64,000 nt of DNA from Endomychus coccineus (GCA_958510875.1 OY294069.1:4154001-4218000), one strand, 5' to 3'; positions 45,680 through 57,419 are shown, counted from the first letter of the stretch. Numbers and translations: made by a program. Notes: generated from the letters alone by a model not told the origin.

Positions 45680-47025
45680 TCATTTGATTATAATGATAAA
45701 TTACTATGGAGTCATGGCTTTTACCATGATTTATTTTCATTAATTTCTCTTTGACAAGGGAAAACACAATCTGCAACAACTATCAACAAAAGAACAAATA
45801 CTTAATAAAGTACTCGTTTATCTTGAAAACAATGAAGTTTCAAACAATTCTACGCTAATTTTATATAGTTTTATCGACAACCAGGCTCCACGCCTTCAAG
45901 GAGCTACTCAATAATAATACTATTGCATAAATCTATCCCTAATCTATGTAACAAACTTTAGATTATCAGATAATTATTTTTCCTTTTTTCTTGGTAGTTT
46001 AAAATTCGATAAACAAGTTTATACTTTGTTTTGAGTCTTAATCTTTATTTTATTTTTGTTAGAGGTTAAGTGTGAGTAGCATGAGCTTAACTTCGCCTCT
46101 CTCTTCTCCGCCTTTTTCTTTTTACTTTGTACAAAATAAAGGCAATTTATTTTTATTATTATCATTATTATTATTATTAAATATAACCTAGCGTTTTGAT
46201 TGCATTCATTTCACTTGGTTATTCAAATTGAATGATGTTATTGTACTGAAAATAATAACATACCTATAATCGAAATTGAGACAACCTGAAACGCTGGCAA
46301 TTATAATGAAAACGAAAGTGTGTATTATTGATATGTTGAAACAACTCATTACATTTCGAAAGAAGCGCAAAATGTGAAAGCTTTTCCCTTTCTCCCTCAC
46401 CAACTTAGAGTTGCATTCCGCGTTGGTCGTCTAGATTGCGGGATCACGTTCCATCCCAGTTTCAGTAGTGCGATAAAATTTTATAATCAATTAAGGTTAT
46501 TACATTGCGAAATCAGAGGGGACACACCTATTGGAATACATCGTTAAAATAGATATGAATAGTTGCAAGTGAATCCGTTGGAGCCACGTTTGCCAATAAA
46601 AACGAAGATTATCATTTCTGTATCCCATTTGTAGATTTGATGCGATTCAAAATAATGACCGAATTGCGTGTTTTACGTTCACGTTATCTTGGTTAACGTG
46701 CAAATAGCAATGTCTACAATGTTGTTAACAAATCGTCTGAATAAAGCTATGTTTGAATATTCGACTAGTATTATCTCCCCAACTCGGCCTAATGAAACGT
46801 ACTAAGAATGATTTGTTAGCAGTGACAAGCATCTTATTGATGATACCAACTGAATACCAAATACATTAAATGGAACATATAGAAGCTATTGTAGCATTGT
46901 GACACAATGAAAACACACGCGCTGAGCCTTCCAAAGAATTGGTTGATGGGAGAGTACCATGAAGGTGAATCCTAGAAATATCAACTGGAAGAATATCAGA
47001 AATTGTATTTTAGGTAAGGTCTAAG
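45680..47025. other. No recognisable gene; ATT microsatellite
   Basis: An imperfect TTA/ATT run lies at about 46146-46185. Other frames lack motifs. Confidence 0.45.
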
Positions 47026-47029
47026 TTGT

Positions 47030-47115
47030 ATGATTCTCGACCCAGGTATGAATTGTATGTACATTTTCGAGAAATAGGTCACATTAACACATATGCTTAC
47101 CATATTTTTTCGTCT
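47030..47115 (-). mobile_element. PLE-A terminus fragment
   Basis: Contains the family tail TCGACCCAGGTATGAATT, then AAATAGGTCACATTAACAC and the first bases of the ribozyme end (TTCGTCTTT), where it is cut off against LINE-E DNA (GGAATTGGGTTCCCG, also at 50850). Confidence 0.7.
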
Positions 47116-47885
47116 TTGGAATTGGGTTCCCGAACATGCCGAAGCTGATATTTGAGTCGGGAGCAATTATTCCATAATGAATTCTATGATCTATGACACT
47201 TTAGTTAACAGAACTTTATACAGAATCAGACCAATACTGATACTCATGCTGATGACTATTGATTCATTGGAACTTACTTATAGCTATGACTGAATCAACA
47301 ATAACCTGGAAGGATCGCCATGAGATAATCAAATGGCCCAACGGTAGTCAGCTGATTATTGAGCAGCTGAAACTACAATGACATGGTTATCACATGGCAA
47401 TCCTGGTAGGATCGACATGTGATGATCAAATACTGGCCTCACGATAACCAGCCGATAACAGAGGTTCGTTCAATGGTTTAGTGCAGATTCAGTCGAATGG
47501 CATTATCTTCAAAGATAATTGGATTCGGGATCGTCAAGGAAAATGATACGTCACATTTCATAACGATGTGTGTGTGTTTCTCCTTGACGATCCCGGATAT
47601 AGTTATCTTCAAGGATAATACCATTTGTCTAAATCTAGAACTAATCCTTTGAACAAACTTCAATAATCAACTGGCGATCGTTGAGCCAAGTCTTTGATTA
47701 TCAGAAATTGTAGATATATCCTATAGATATTTCCATTTAGGAGTTCAACGGAAATCATGTTTGTTGTTACATCACAATAGTATTCCAGGTGGGCAGACTA
47801 GACCAGCTCAAGCTAGTTACTCTATCGAACCTTGAAGTGGCAAAATTCTTTGACTAGTGAGATCTTTTGTAATATTAAAAAGTTG
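47115..47885 (+). repeat. LINE-E/R1 mosaic, copy 1
   Basis: Begins with GGAATTGGGTTCCCGAACATG (also at 50850). It contains the R1 block (CCATGAGATAATCAAATGGCC and nearby palindromic GATGATCAAATACTGG). It ends with a LINE-E 3' segment matching 40640-40850 (TATAGATATT, GACTAGA(C)CAGCTCAAGCTAGT and CTAGTGAG(A/G)TCTTT). No readable protein. Confidence 0.6.
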
Positions 47886-47904
47886 AAGCCTAACTTTGGA
47901 TAAT

Positions 47905-48200
47905 TTTTGACCCAGGTTTGAATCATATGTAAATTCTGGAAAACCAGGTCACATTAACACATATATTCATCATATTTTTTTTCTTTGCGTATGTTTTGGT
48001 TTCATGACCGTCATCAGAAGACGTTTGCAAACTAATTCAAATGAACTAAAGCTCAAGATTACACTACACTATTTTAACATTATAAAGAAATACGTAGAAA
48101 TTTGCAAGTATTTGATCAACTAAATTCATATAAATTTGACTGGATGACTGTAGATCGGTTAAATGAAAAACAGTCAACATCACTTTATACAGAATCAGAC
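47905..48200 (-). pseudogene. PLE-A 3' fragment, old
   Basis: In plus-strand order: the family tail (TTTTGACCCAGGTTTGAA), AGGTCACATTAACAC, a degenerate hammerhead (47981-48022), then about 150 bp of 3' untranslated region and the last coding bases (AATTCATATAAATTTGACT). Divergence from the 42-44 kb copies is high. Confidence 0.75.
47981..48022 (-). ncRNA. Degenerate hammerhead, PLE-A type
   Basis: The minus strand retains GTCTT and CTGATGA, but stem II is GGTC-ATGA-AACC and the GAAA box has become AAAA. The closing stem I strand is AAGAA. Inactive by expectation. Confidence 0.7.
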
Positions 48201-48725
48201 TGATGGTGATACTCATTCTGATGACTAATGACTAATGATACATTGAAACGTACTAATATATATGACTTATCATGAACAAAATCTACAATGACCTGGCAGG
48301 ATTGCCATGAGATAATCAAAGATTTGCTCAACTGAATATCACATGATGATTTACTGGACTAACGATAACCAGCTGATTATTGAGGTTCGTTGAACGGCTG
48401 TGTGAGTGTTCTCGACGATCCTAGACCCAGTTATCTCCAAAGATGATACTATTTGTCCAAATCTAGAACTAATCCTTTGAACGAAGGTAAATAATCAACT
48501 GACTATCGTTGAGTCAGTCTTTGATTATCACACATTTCAGAAAGGTGAGGAATCTCCTATGGATATTTCCATGTGGGCGTTGAACAGAAATCTTGTCTCT
48601 TATTACACCACAAGAGTATTCCAGCTAGACAGTCTAGACCAGTTCAAGTTGGTTAGCCTATCGAACATTGAAATTGTGGAACTTTCGTGATGCTAATAAG
48701 ATAAGGCCTAAGTTTGAATGTTTGA
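48200..48725 (+). repeat. LINE-E/R1 mosaic, copy 2
   Basis: Repeats the R1 block (ACAATGACCTGGCAGGATTG, CCAGCTGATTATTGAGG, GTTATCTCCAAAGATGAT) and the LINE-E 3' block (ATATTTCCATG, CACCACAAGAGTATTCCAG, CTAGACCAGTTCAAG) in the same order as 47260-47880. Confidence 0.65.
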
Positions 48726-49045
48726 AAACTAATTCACATGACCTAAGGGGCAAGATTCCTTGATCTAATAGCACTAACTACAGAGCGTCTCTATCATATT
48801 GATTTTGATGGAAATTATCCACATCTCAAAAATAAACGAAACATGATAAAATATATGTCTATTAGAATACCACTATGAAACTATGTTTCTATAGTTGGAA
48901 GCGTCATTACTTGAGAAAGAAGCAAATACATCTGAGCTCCCTTTGCCTCAAATAGGTATGAAGTTGAACAGATATGTTTAGGATATTTATAACTACGATA
49001 GCAAAAGTTCTTTAGCTATCATGATTTATTGTATCGGCTTCCTAC
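48725..49045. other. No recognisable gene
   Basis: A short interval between LINE and PLE-A remnants. A decayed 3' untranslated region of PLE-A is possible but not provable by eye. Confidence 0.35.
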
Positions 49046-49049
49046 CTAC

Positions 49050-49385
49050 ACACTAATTTAACATTATGGAGAGATACTTAGAAATTTGCAAGTATTTCAT
49101 TGATTCGATTTGAATAAATTTGACTTAATGACTGTCCATCGGTTCTGCGAACAACTGACTCAGAAGCACGTTTTATTTAATTCATCTCCAGAGTAGATCG
49201 TGTATACAAATTGGTTTCTTCAGCCAGTTTTTCTTTCTAGTACTTTAATCATTCTCATACATTCTTTTTTTGTGAATTATTGTTTATAGATTCCTGTATA
49301 TGTACCATCGCAATCTGAACAATTTAATGTATAAACCATGTGGGTTTGTTCATCTCTAGATAAACCTGTTACGAGTGTATTCGAA
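49050..49385 (-). pseudogene. PLE-A coding-end fragment, old
   Basis: The minus strand carries the PLE-A 3' untranslated start (ATTTAACATTAT, AAATTTGCAAGTATTT), the LIN-type terminus, a region matching the GIY-YIG tail, and upstream blocks matching the CDGTYTGI segment (CTGTATATGTACCATCGCA on the plus strand). It lacks a ribozyme. Confidence 0.75.
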
Positions 49386-49426
49386 AAGGAAAATGTATTC
49401 AAATATATGTAACAATATATAGGACA

Positions 49427-49834
49427 TCATTCGGAATAATCAAGCTCGGTTAAATCGGAAATGAGGTTATACTCATTAGCGGAAACTTTCATCGTAGCTA
49501 TATGACTAACAAAACATGACCTCAAAAATCGGTAGACATGGGCGCCTATTATTTTCGAGAACATCATGTTGGGGGGAGAAGACCGCATTCGAATTTTCCA
49601 TAAGATAGAAAAATTAAGTCTGTTAGGAAGAAGTTCATCGGGTCTAGAGCTGAACAATGAAAGGATGACCTTCCTACGATGTTCTAAATAGTTCTGTGAA
49701 TTCGTAAGTGTGAGATTACCAATCAAACGAATAGCTGCCTTCTGAATTCGCAGCCTCAATATATAAAAGTGTATCTTACGGGAAGAGTCAAATGAATATC
49801 TTCCATGGAATTCATTCTTAAGATTATGGTTCAA
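49427..49834 (-). pseudogene. CR1/Jockey-like LINE C-terminal fragment
   Basis: A 135-codon open frame with RLRIQKAAIRLIGNLTLTNS, YLEHRRKVILSLFSSRPDEL and AHVYRFLRSCF. The pattern (V/I)QK(R/K)A.RLIG..LT..L.SLEHRR.V..LS(L/I)F is the C-terminus of CR1/jockey-type reverse transcriptases. The catalytic palm is absent. Confidence 0.75.
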
Positions 49835-49839
49835 TTACA

Positions 49840-50640
49840 TTTAGTTACCTACATCAAAACATGAAGTTTTAATCGTTTGAGTTTCCCGGAAATCTGAATG
49901 GAATGAAACCAGTTTTTCCAGAATCCGTCAAAATCGGTACGTATGTACCTGAACGATTCGATTACATCCCCCGTTCGAGATACAACGATGCCATCACATG
50001 AAAATGAGGTGAGTTATCAGTTGCCGGTAGAACATTCAAAACCATCCATCAAATTGACGTTAGAAGGCAATAATCCATTTAACTTGTATTCACAATTACA
50101 AACTTCCCAGTTTGCCATAAATCAGCGATTTTTGTTCCGCAGTACTTCGTGTATTTCTCCGCTTGACTCTGGTGGAAACATCAGAAATAAAATATTAATG
50201 GTTTGGAAGATAGCAACCCTGCTACAAGACAATGGGATGATGTATTATTAGAGCAAAGTGTTGAAACGTATTGTTCTTACTGGTATATATAAAGACGAGA
50301 CTAAGTTGGATAACGGAGACCACATTTAACAAGGAGAAGGAGAACGAGGACAAGGAGAACGGGCATCTGTAATGATTTCGGAGCTGCTAATGACTTGGGC
50401 GGCGTTTCCTCGACCGGTGGATAGTCAGGACCGAACCCAACTACTTTCTAGAATATCACATTTTTCTGAAACTGAAAAAAAGATCAGATTTATTGATTCA
50501 TAGCTGAATCGAACATTTATGTATATTAATAATCAAAATGATTGATCAAAGTTGACGGATATTCAGTTGTAACTCAAGTAATCTGATGAAGATTCATGTT
50601 CCATGAAAAGTCTTAATTCTTGTAGTTGCGGATCTAGTAG
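49840..50640. other. No recognisable gene
   Basis: A 102-codon plus frame (49943-50251) has no known motif. Nothing else recognised. Confidence 0.35.
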
Positions 50641-51310
50641 GATCGCACAGGTATAGGAGAGTCTTGGGAGTTAGAGCGAGCGAGATACATTGTGTTGTTT
50701 CGAATGAGAAACAAGTGAAGCGCTATAGTGGGTTGTGCTTATACCTCTAAACGAATGAGCTGCACTGACGTTCAATACACTGCCTCTCCTCATAGGAAGA
50801 TCCATTGCAAAATCTGCTCGCAAAAAGTTGGTTTTCTATTTCGTGTATATTTGGAATTGGGTTCCCGCACATGCTGAAGCTACTGATATTCCAGTTAGCA
50901 GGGATTATTCCATTGTGGATAATATTGTAACGCTTACGCATATAGTTAACAGCACTTATACAGAATAAGACTGATACTGATGCTCATTCAGGTCTTTAGT
51001 CAGTGATACATTAAGACTTACTGATAACTATGACTTCTCACTAACTAAATCTACAATGACCTGGCAGGATCGCCATGAGCTGATTGAAGACAGGTCTCAC
51101 TGTAGCCAGCTGATTATTGAGGAGCTCAAACTACAATAACCTGGTTATCACATGGCGATTCTGGTAGGATCGCCATGTGATAATCAAATACTGGCCCAAC
51201 CAGTCGATTATTGAGATTCGTTCGATAGCTTAGTTGTAGATTCAGTCAATCGGCATTATCTTGGGACATAACTGTATTCAGAATCGTCAAGGGGAACCTT
51301 ATAGGTTACC
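50640..51310 (+). repeat. R2 plus LINE-E/R1 mosaic, copy 3
   Basis: Starts with R2 (CACAGGTATAGGAGAGTCTT, GTGAAGCGCTATAGTGGGTTG) and moves into LINE-E DNA (GATCCATTGCAAAATCTGCTC, GGAATTGGGTTCCCGCACATG). It then repeats R1 (TCTACAATGACCTGGCAGG, TCACATGGCGATTCTGG). The order R2, LINE-E, R1 suggests that all three are parts of one longer degenerated element. Confidence 0.65.
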
Positions 51311-52215
51311 CTCTCGTGTAGTATAAATACAAAAGAAAACAGTGTTGACTTGTGAAATTCTCCCTTTTTATCGAGTAATCGTAGGGTTGTTATATACCTA
51401 CCATAAATCAACGAAACCCAGATCTTGTTGCTTTGAAATTTGAAGATATATTGACACATCTTTCGATGTGCAATCTAGACATAGTCATTTTATTTCTGCT
51501 CACCAGCGTGGATTCAGATGAGTCGACCTTTGGCCATAATTATAATCAACATGTCATGTAAATTTCAGCTCAACACAGTGTCGAATGTTGCAACAAAACA
51601 AGAAAGCCGTTCCTAATTTTTCACATGCGTTCCCAAGTCATTCGCTACGGTCCTGTAAACAATAGTAAACCAGTTTCGGCGTCTTGTTTTCCACTATGCG
51701 ATGTTGCTCGCCGATCGTGCAGTTTCCTCGAAAATTTAAAGTTGGTAAGATAATTCGAGTGGAATCAAGTTTTCGTTAGCTAAGCCAGTTTAACGGGCAG
51801 CAATTCGAAATCCCAACTTCAAGTTTTAATAAACACTGAATTGCTTTTCTTTCTTCTTTGTTAGTTATTCTTCTAAAGACTGGCTCTCAGTGAGTTAATA
51901 TCTTAAAATAATTGATATCTGCCTTCCGTTATGCTAAATTTATTGGTTTGAGTTGTATTTCTTTTACGGTTCTTTCTCTCATTGATTCTAATATAGACAT
52001 CTGATAACATTTTGTTCACAGACCTCTTGTATCGACTAGTTTTTACTCTCTAATAAATCATCTTTGCCACGCTTACGCATAGATTCTTGACTTTTTACAC
52101 TGAATTTTAATTTATTTCCGTCTGTATCGCAACGTTAGTGGTGTTTTTGGAGTCTGAATTATTACTGTTTTCTTGTGATGTTGTTAGTTCTCCAATCCAA
52201 TTTTACTTCTTGCGT
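51310..52215. other. No recognisable gene
   Basis: No motif-bearing frame or known repeat recognised. Confidence 0.4.
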
Positions 52216-52219
52216 ATAT

Positions 52220-52725
52220 GTTGGATGCAGTAAAATGGCATTCTAAACATTCATTATTCTTGTAGTTTTTTCAAAAAATCGAATGCAGGCATTACATTCA
52301 ACATTTTAGAAAGAAAGGTGCATCTTACCATGCATATTTTAACGTTTCAGTTTCATTTTCCGGAAAATTCTATACTACCATAGCTATGTATTGTTAAAAT
52401 CGCCATTTCGAACACCTATTCATTCTTATGCAAAGGAAACGAGATATATCGTTATCAGTGATGAAAAGTATTCAAATATATATATTTGGGATTTTTCGCG
52501 ATTTTCGGAAGACTATGCGATTTTCATTTTTTCGTGATAGTGTCTTAGAAGAACTTTTTATATTCTTGTGAGGTTTTCCAAAAACGCAAGGGCTACGAGA
52601 TATTGCGGAAAAAAAACTTTCCTTATATACTCGTATATGGATATATATAACAATTTTCCCCCACCGACCTGGCGGACGCGTTAGGGACACTCGATTTCGG
52701 ATGTCCCATACTAGATTTTTATCTA
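52220..52725. repeat. Dispersed repeat R3, left part (host of the Tc1 insertion)
   Basis: Matches 55890-56185 through GTAAAATGGCATTCTAAA, CATGCAT.TTTT.ACG.TTCAGTTTC, CATAGCTA.GTATT and GACGCGTTAG.GACA, CGATTTCGGATGTCCCA. It is interrupted at 52725 by the Tc1 element and resumes at 54061 with AAAATGGAAAATGTTT. Confidence 0.8.
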
Positions 52726-54060
52726 TACTGATTTTAATAAAAAACGCAACACCTAGTGTTTGTCGATCAAAATGCCTGAAATTTTCACAGAAGGAATACT
52801 TCAATTGAATCAAGAAATTATTAAAATTTCAACATCAAACTCCTACGTTACTTCAGTTTTTGTTTTTTTTTATGTGAACAAGAGAAATGTTTTCAAGCCT
52901 TAATAGTAAAAATGAACATTTCTCACAGTCCTATTTTGTCGTTAACATTATTCACAATGCTTAGGGTTTGCAAACGTTAAAATTATTGCCAGTTAAGACT
53001 GTTTGGACGTGGCCGGATTATTGGCATAAGAGAGGGTGAATTTTCATTTCGGGAAATTGCCAACCGTGTGAATCGTTATGTTACGAGAGTAATAAGATTT
53101 TGGTCAAGACGGTCTGAAGAAGGCCTTCATGAGCGCCGCCACCGATCCGGACGTCCTAGAAGGTCTACAGATCGTGAAGAACGCCACCAAAGAACATTGG
53201 CCTTAAGAGAAAGGTTTTCCACTACACATGCCGAAATGACTGGATGGAAGCTTTAGGACAAAAAGTTTCCATGGCACCTGTCTATCGACGGATAAGGTCT
53301 TTCGGGCTCCGTTCTTACCGACCATTTTTATGCCTTCCCCTTACCCCACGTCATCGCCCCGTCAGGCCGAAATGGTGCAGAGAGCGAGTGAACTGGGTGA
53401 AGAAATGGCGTCATGTGGTCTTCAGTGACGAGTCGCGATTCTGTTTGTGGGCCCATGATGGGCAAATGAGGGTGAGGCGCTTACGTTTTGGGAAGAAAAA
53501 ATCTGCAATTTGCTGATCTGGGGTGCAATATTCTATAGCAATAGATCACCTCCAGTTTTTGTCCAGGGCAATTGCAAAACCAACGTCTTGAAACCTGTTG
53601 CAGGTTATATCTTCGGGGGGTTAATTAATCCTATTTTGCAACGGATTAATGCCCGCCTTCATACGGTAAGGGTTACAACGCAGTATTTAGAAGATACTGA
53701 TGTGGTGGTGCTTCCATGGCCTGCACGTTCACCGGATCTCTCGCCGATTGAACATGTCTGGGATATAATCGGTACAAGACTGAGTAGTTTACGCCACCCC
53801 CCTCACAATTTAGATGATCTTAGACTTCGTATCCAAGAAAATTGGGATGGGATACCCCAAGGCGACATTGAACATCTTGTTCAAACTGTACCTCATCGAG
53901 TAAATGAGTGCATAAACAATCGCGGTGGGGTCACTCATTATTGAATAACTTTTTTATTTAAGTTTTTTTTCGCATCCAATTATTTACTGGTTACATTGAT
54001 GTGCCTTCAATTGAATTGCTTAACTATTACTAAGTGTTCCATTTTTTATTCAAATCAATA
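52726..54060 (+). mobile_element. Tc1-like DNA transposon, complete ends, dead transposase
   Basis: A 1,335 bp element, standard size for Tc1. The left end begins TACTGATTTTAATAAAAAAC, and the right end on the minus strand begins TATTGATTTGAATAAAAAAT. The first 33 positions agree at 27. TA duplications flank it at 52724-52725 and 54061-54062. The R3 paralogue at about 56175-56205 preserves the unoccupied sequence (ATCTAAGAATGCAAAATGTT) with a single TA, confirming both ends. Confidence 0.92.
52981..53944 (+). pseudogene. Tc1 transposase (DD34E) with two frameshifts
   Basis: In frame from 52981: LFGRGRIIGIREGEFSFREI and RVIRFWSRRSEEGLH form the first DNA-binding helix-turn-helix, followed by the basic GRPRRSTDREERH linker. 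A frameshift near 53245 leads to the second helix-turn-helix and WRHVVFSDESRFCLW with the first catalytic Asp (codon at 53427). A second frameshift near 53512 leads to the rest. The second catalytic Asp in the usual DNARPH box is Ile (codon 53645, INARLH). The final PARSPDLSPIEHVWD keeps the Glu, 34 residues after that Ile. The ending GGVTHY is normal. Without two Asp residues and a continuous frame it cannot transpose. Confidence 0.92.
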
Positions 54061-54110
54061 TAAAAATGGAAAATGTTTCCTCGATTTGTGAGAAAAATCC
54101 TAATTTACGT
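54061..54110. repeat. Dispersed repeat R3, right part
   Basis: The first bases after the Tc1 element match the R3 copy at 56184 (AA.AATG.AAAATGTTT). Beyond about 54085 the match is lost. Confidence 0.6.
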
Positions 54111-55245
54111 GAACTAGTTGTCCTGTGTTCAATTAGAAGTGCATCTATCGGTCGGAAAACGCGGATAAATCGTATTTCCGCATACATATTTCGCGGTTTT
54201 ACGAAACAAGTCGAGAGAAACTTCCAGTAACTAGATTCCGAACTTGTCACAGATAATACAGAACCAACCGCGTATTCTGAAACGTTTATTAAAGGCAATG
54301 ACAAATAGCATCTAGGAAAATTATAATTCATAAAATCAACATACCATAGAGACGTCTTCTTGGTAACGACTAGGAGTGTAGTAAATAATTACGCTTAAAT
54401 TCGTGAATCCCGCAGTGTTGCTGGCATAACAGCTGAACATCCTTGCCAAATTGTAAGTAGCATATCTTCGTGGAGGCCGCCTCTCCGACCAAAATTATGT
54501 AAAATTAAGTCTGGTAACTCAATAACGTATCGTGTGGCCGCACATTACAACTACGGAGATGTTGTTTACCGACTAGATGCTCACCTTTTATTAAATATTC
54601 TCTATGAAATAGAGGCGAAGCGATAGAACTGTTTTATTGCTCTGCATTCCTATTGCTGCAATTCCCGTAATTGGTAGCGCACGAGCCACCGAAGATGTAC
54701 TGCTTCAACCTAATTTGGATTGTAAATGATGTGCATTATCAAATTCAGCGGGCGTAATGTTCCGGATTACATAGAGGGAATGGATGACAACAATAAACTG
54801 CACGGAACTTCTGATGATATAGTTTCATGTTGTAGGTACTTTGCAAAACAAGTGCAAGTTCAACTTTCTTCTCAACACAATGCTATTATAACATTCTGGA
54901 AACTATAGACAGTGTGCAGGTGTGAGTGTGACTATTGGCATATAAACAAATTCGCTATATCGTATCCGAATGACATATTCATTGATTTTTCAGGGAAAAA
55001 AGAGTTTTGTTTCGAAAAATATTTGTTTATTGATACCACAAAATACGCGAAGAAGTAATGAAGATTTTCAATTGTTTAAATTTCATATCAACAAGTTATA
55101 TAATGAGGTTAATATAACATACACAGTGAACAATTAAATGCGTCAGCCTGTCCCTGTTTAGCTTCTCTGGTTCCGTTGGATTGTATAGAAATTCTGGATG
55201 AGAAAGCGGTATGAAGTGTATCATCTGCAAGTTTGTGGACTGTAA
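54110..55245. other. No recognisable gene
   Basis: A 93-codon minus frame (54331-54050) overlaps the R3 end and has no motif. No other repeat recognised. Confidence 0.35.
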
Positions 55246-55249
55246 GTCA

Positions 55250-55750
55250 AAGGACAGATATTCAGACATTAAGTAAGATTTATACTAATTTAATTAATTT
55301 GAACTGTTGCAAAATCTTACATGCTTCTTTATAATGTTAAAAGTATATTTTAGGAAGAATGCTCAAGTTTAAAGTTCCAATAAGATCGATCAGAATCTTT
55401 TTCTATTACCTCGTAAGTCTTAACATCTGGTTCGAAAGTAGATATACTTAACGTAATAGTTTTGCTCTTCAGTCGTGAAGAGACTATACTAACATGCGTT
55501 TTTACATTATGATAATATTACTAAATAGTCGATTCTTGATATATCTTATACTTGAAACATTGATGTGGTACAATTTCAATTATTCGTGGTTCTGTTCGTT
55601 TCGGCGATTATGGGCATAATAAGTCTCCTGGTGATGGTCGTGAGACCGAAACATACGTAAAGACGGAAATATGAAGCATAAGTGTTAATGTGACCTATTT
55701 TCCGAGAATTCAAATTTAATTCATACCTGGGTGAAAAATCTTTATTTTGA
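55250..55750 (+). pseudogene. PLE-A 3' fragment with mutated hammerhead
   Basis: Starts within the final codons of the PLE-A protein (TCAAAGGACAGATATTCAG, then the stop region). It runs through the 3' untranslated region (ATGTTAAAAGTATATTTTAGG), the ribozyme (55623-55664) and the terminus (GTGTTAATGTGACCTATTTT, TTCATACCTGGG) to about 55750. R3 follows downstream. Confidence 0.8.
55623..55664 (+). ncRNA. Hammerhead, PLE-A type, core mutated
   Basis: Stem II (GGTC-GTGA-GACC), GAAA and the GTA cleavage site are intact. The core is CTGGTGA (invariant A6 replaced by G), one stem I base has changed (GTCTC against AAGAC), and stem III reads ACA-TA-CGT with one mismatch. Weak or inactive. Confidence 0.75.
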
Positions 55751-55859
55751 CACTAAGAGCTTCGGAACGCTTGATACTTCGATGTTTCCAAAAAATATAT
55801 ATAATGTACATTCATATTACCAGATACTTTTCGCAATTTCTGGAAAAATTGGAAAAAAT

Positions 55860-56215
55860 TTGTATGTTTTTAGAACTTGGTCTCATGTAAAATGGCATTC
55901 TAAAAATTTTTTTATCCTTTTATTTTTTCAACATATCGAGTGCAGGTGTTATTTCGGACATTTTGGAAAAAAAAAGTACAACTTGTACCATGCATTTTTT
56001 GACGGTTCAGTTTCGTTTTCCGAAAAATTCTTGAAAAATTCCATACTGCCATAGCTACGTATTTTTTCATTCTTTCGATATTAGACGAAAAAGCAAAAGA
56101 AACGAGATATTGCAAAAAAAACTACCTGGGAGACGCGTTAGAGACAGTCGATTTCGGATGTCCCACGCTACATTTTCATCTAAGAATGCAAAATGTTTGA
56201 TTTCTGGAAATTTTC
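55860..56215. repeat. Dispersed repeat R3, uninterrupted copy
   Basis: The paralogue of 52220-52725 plus 54061-54085, without the Tc1 insertion. It supplies the empty site at about 56182. Confidence 0.8.
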
Positions 56216-56329
56216 TTGTTTTTGTCTAATTTCTGTGGATTAGTAGACGAGCAAAAATTCTAACAATTAAAAAAAATTACGTCGTTCGGCTGTGATAAAC
56301 TTAGCGAAAACCGCGCAACTGTCAACGTA

Positions 56330-56470
56330 CTGAGTTGCATGGCGGATGGTGGACCGCTAGGCCGTCATAAGACAAGTGTCACTGGAACGGTTAGCAGGAA
56401 AACACTGAAGTGTATGGCGGGTAGCGGACCGCTGGGTTGCCGTAAGACTATTGTCTAGGCCGATGCTAAC
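56330..56470. repeat. Two direct copies of a GC-richer 70-odd bp unit
   Basis: GCATGGCGGATGGTGGACCG (56338) and GTATGGCGGGTAGCGGACCG (56411) each begin a unit that continues CTAGG/CTGGG, CCGT.ATAAGAC and GTGTC/TTGTC. The spacing is about 73 bp. No known function. Confidence 0.6.
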
Positions 56471-57415
56471 CGGGGTACGCCTAGTAATTACTATTATAGG
56501 AAATTATTTTAACAGTAAGTTATACCAAAGAATCGATGTACTATGTAGTCATAACCGGTTGGATAAGCTATCTCTGTTTGAATACCAAATACGGATTTAG
56601 TTTCCAATCAGGTGCACAACACCACAATCGAATGAATTCGGTTTGAAGCTCCTTGTTAATATCCTATCAATACAATTCAGAATTTAATCTCATCGAACTA
56701 TCGGCAATTTCCTTCGATTATTAAGTTATCTTGAAGTACTCTCGGACTAAGAACACGCTGTTATCATATATATTAGACATAAGCTCTCTCATTGTGTATT
56801 CTTAGCGTTTATAGTCTGTGTATAACTTGAAAAGGATGTTTGTGTTAATAAGATGGAAACAATTTGCGGAAACAATGTGAATTGTAGTATTACTGTTTGG
56901 TAACTTGTGGTATGAGATTACTGCGTAGAATTGTATTATCGTTTGCTTGTGAACTTGGTACGACTTATGTTTGTAATGCAGATGAAACAAGGGCGGGCAT
57001 GTTTGAATGGGCGAGGTCCTCGAATCCGCAGTTAATTTAATAAGAAAATCTATAATCTAGATAATTGTTCGAATATATTGTTCAAAATCAGGAGAAACAA
57101 AATTATTCAATTTGTATGCATATCAATATTGAATAATTCCATTTTACTTTCCGTCATTCTGATTATATCCTGAATTAAGCGCTTCCGTGGATAGAGATTC
57201 TTGAATAATTTTTGGAGCACGACTATTTGATGACGTTCAATGTGGAATCATTAGCATGAGATAAGACTAAAAGCTATATTCCGATGAGTTTACTTCAGTT
57301 TAGTTTATTTTTCCTTGCTCAGATACAATATGAATAAAAAAAATATATGGAAGAATACCTCAAAGAGTTGTGGAGCACGTCTAGTTGAAATTTCATATAA
57401 ATATCAATTACTAAT
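56470..57415. other. No recognisable gene
   Basis: No motif-bearing frame. Nothing recognised before the second PLE-A palindrome. Confidence 0.4.
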
Positions 57416-57419
57416 ATAA

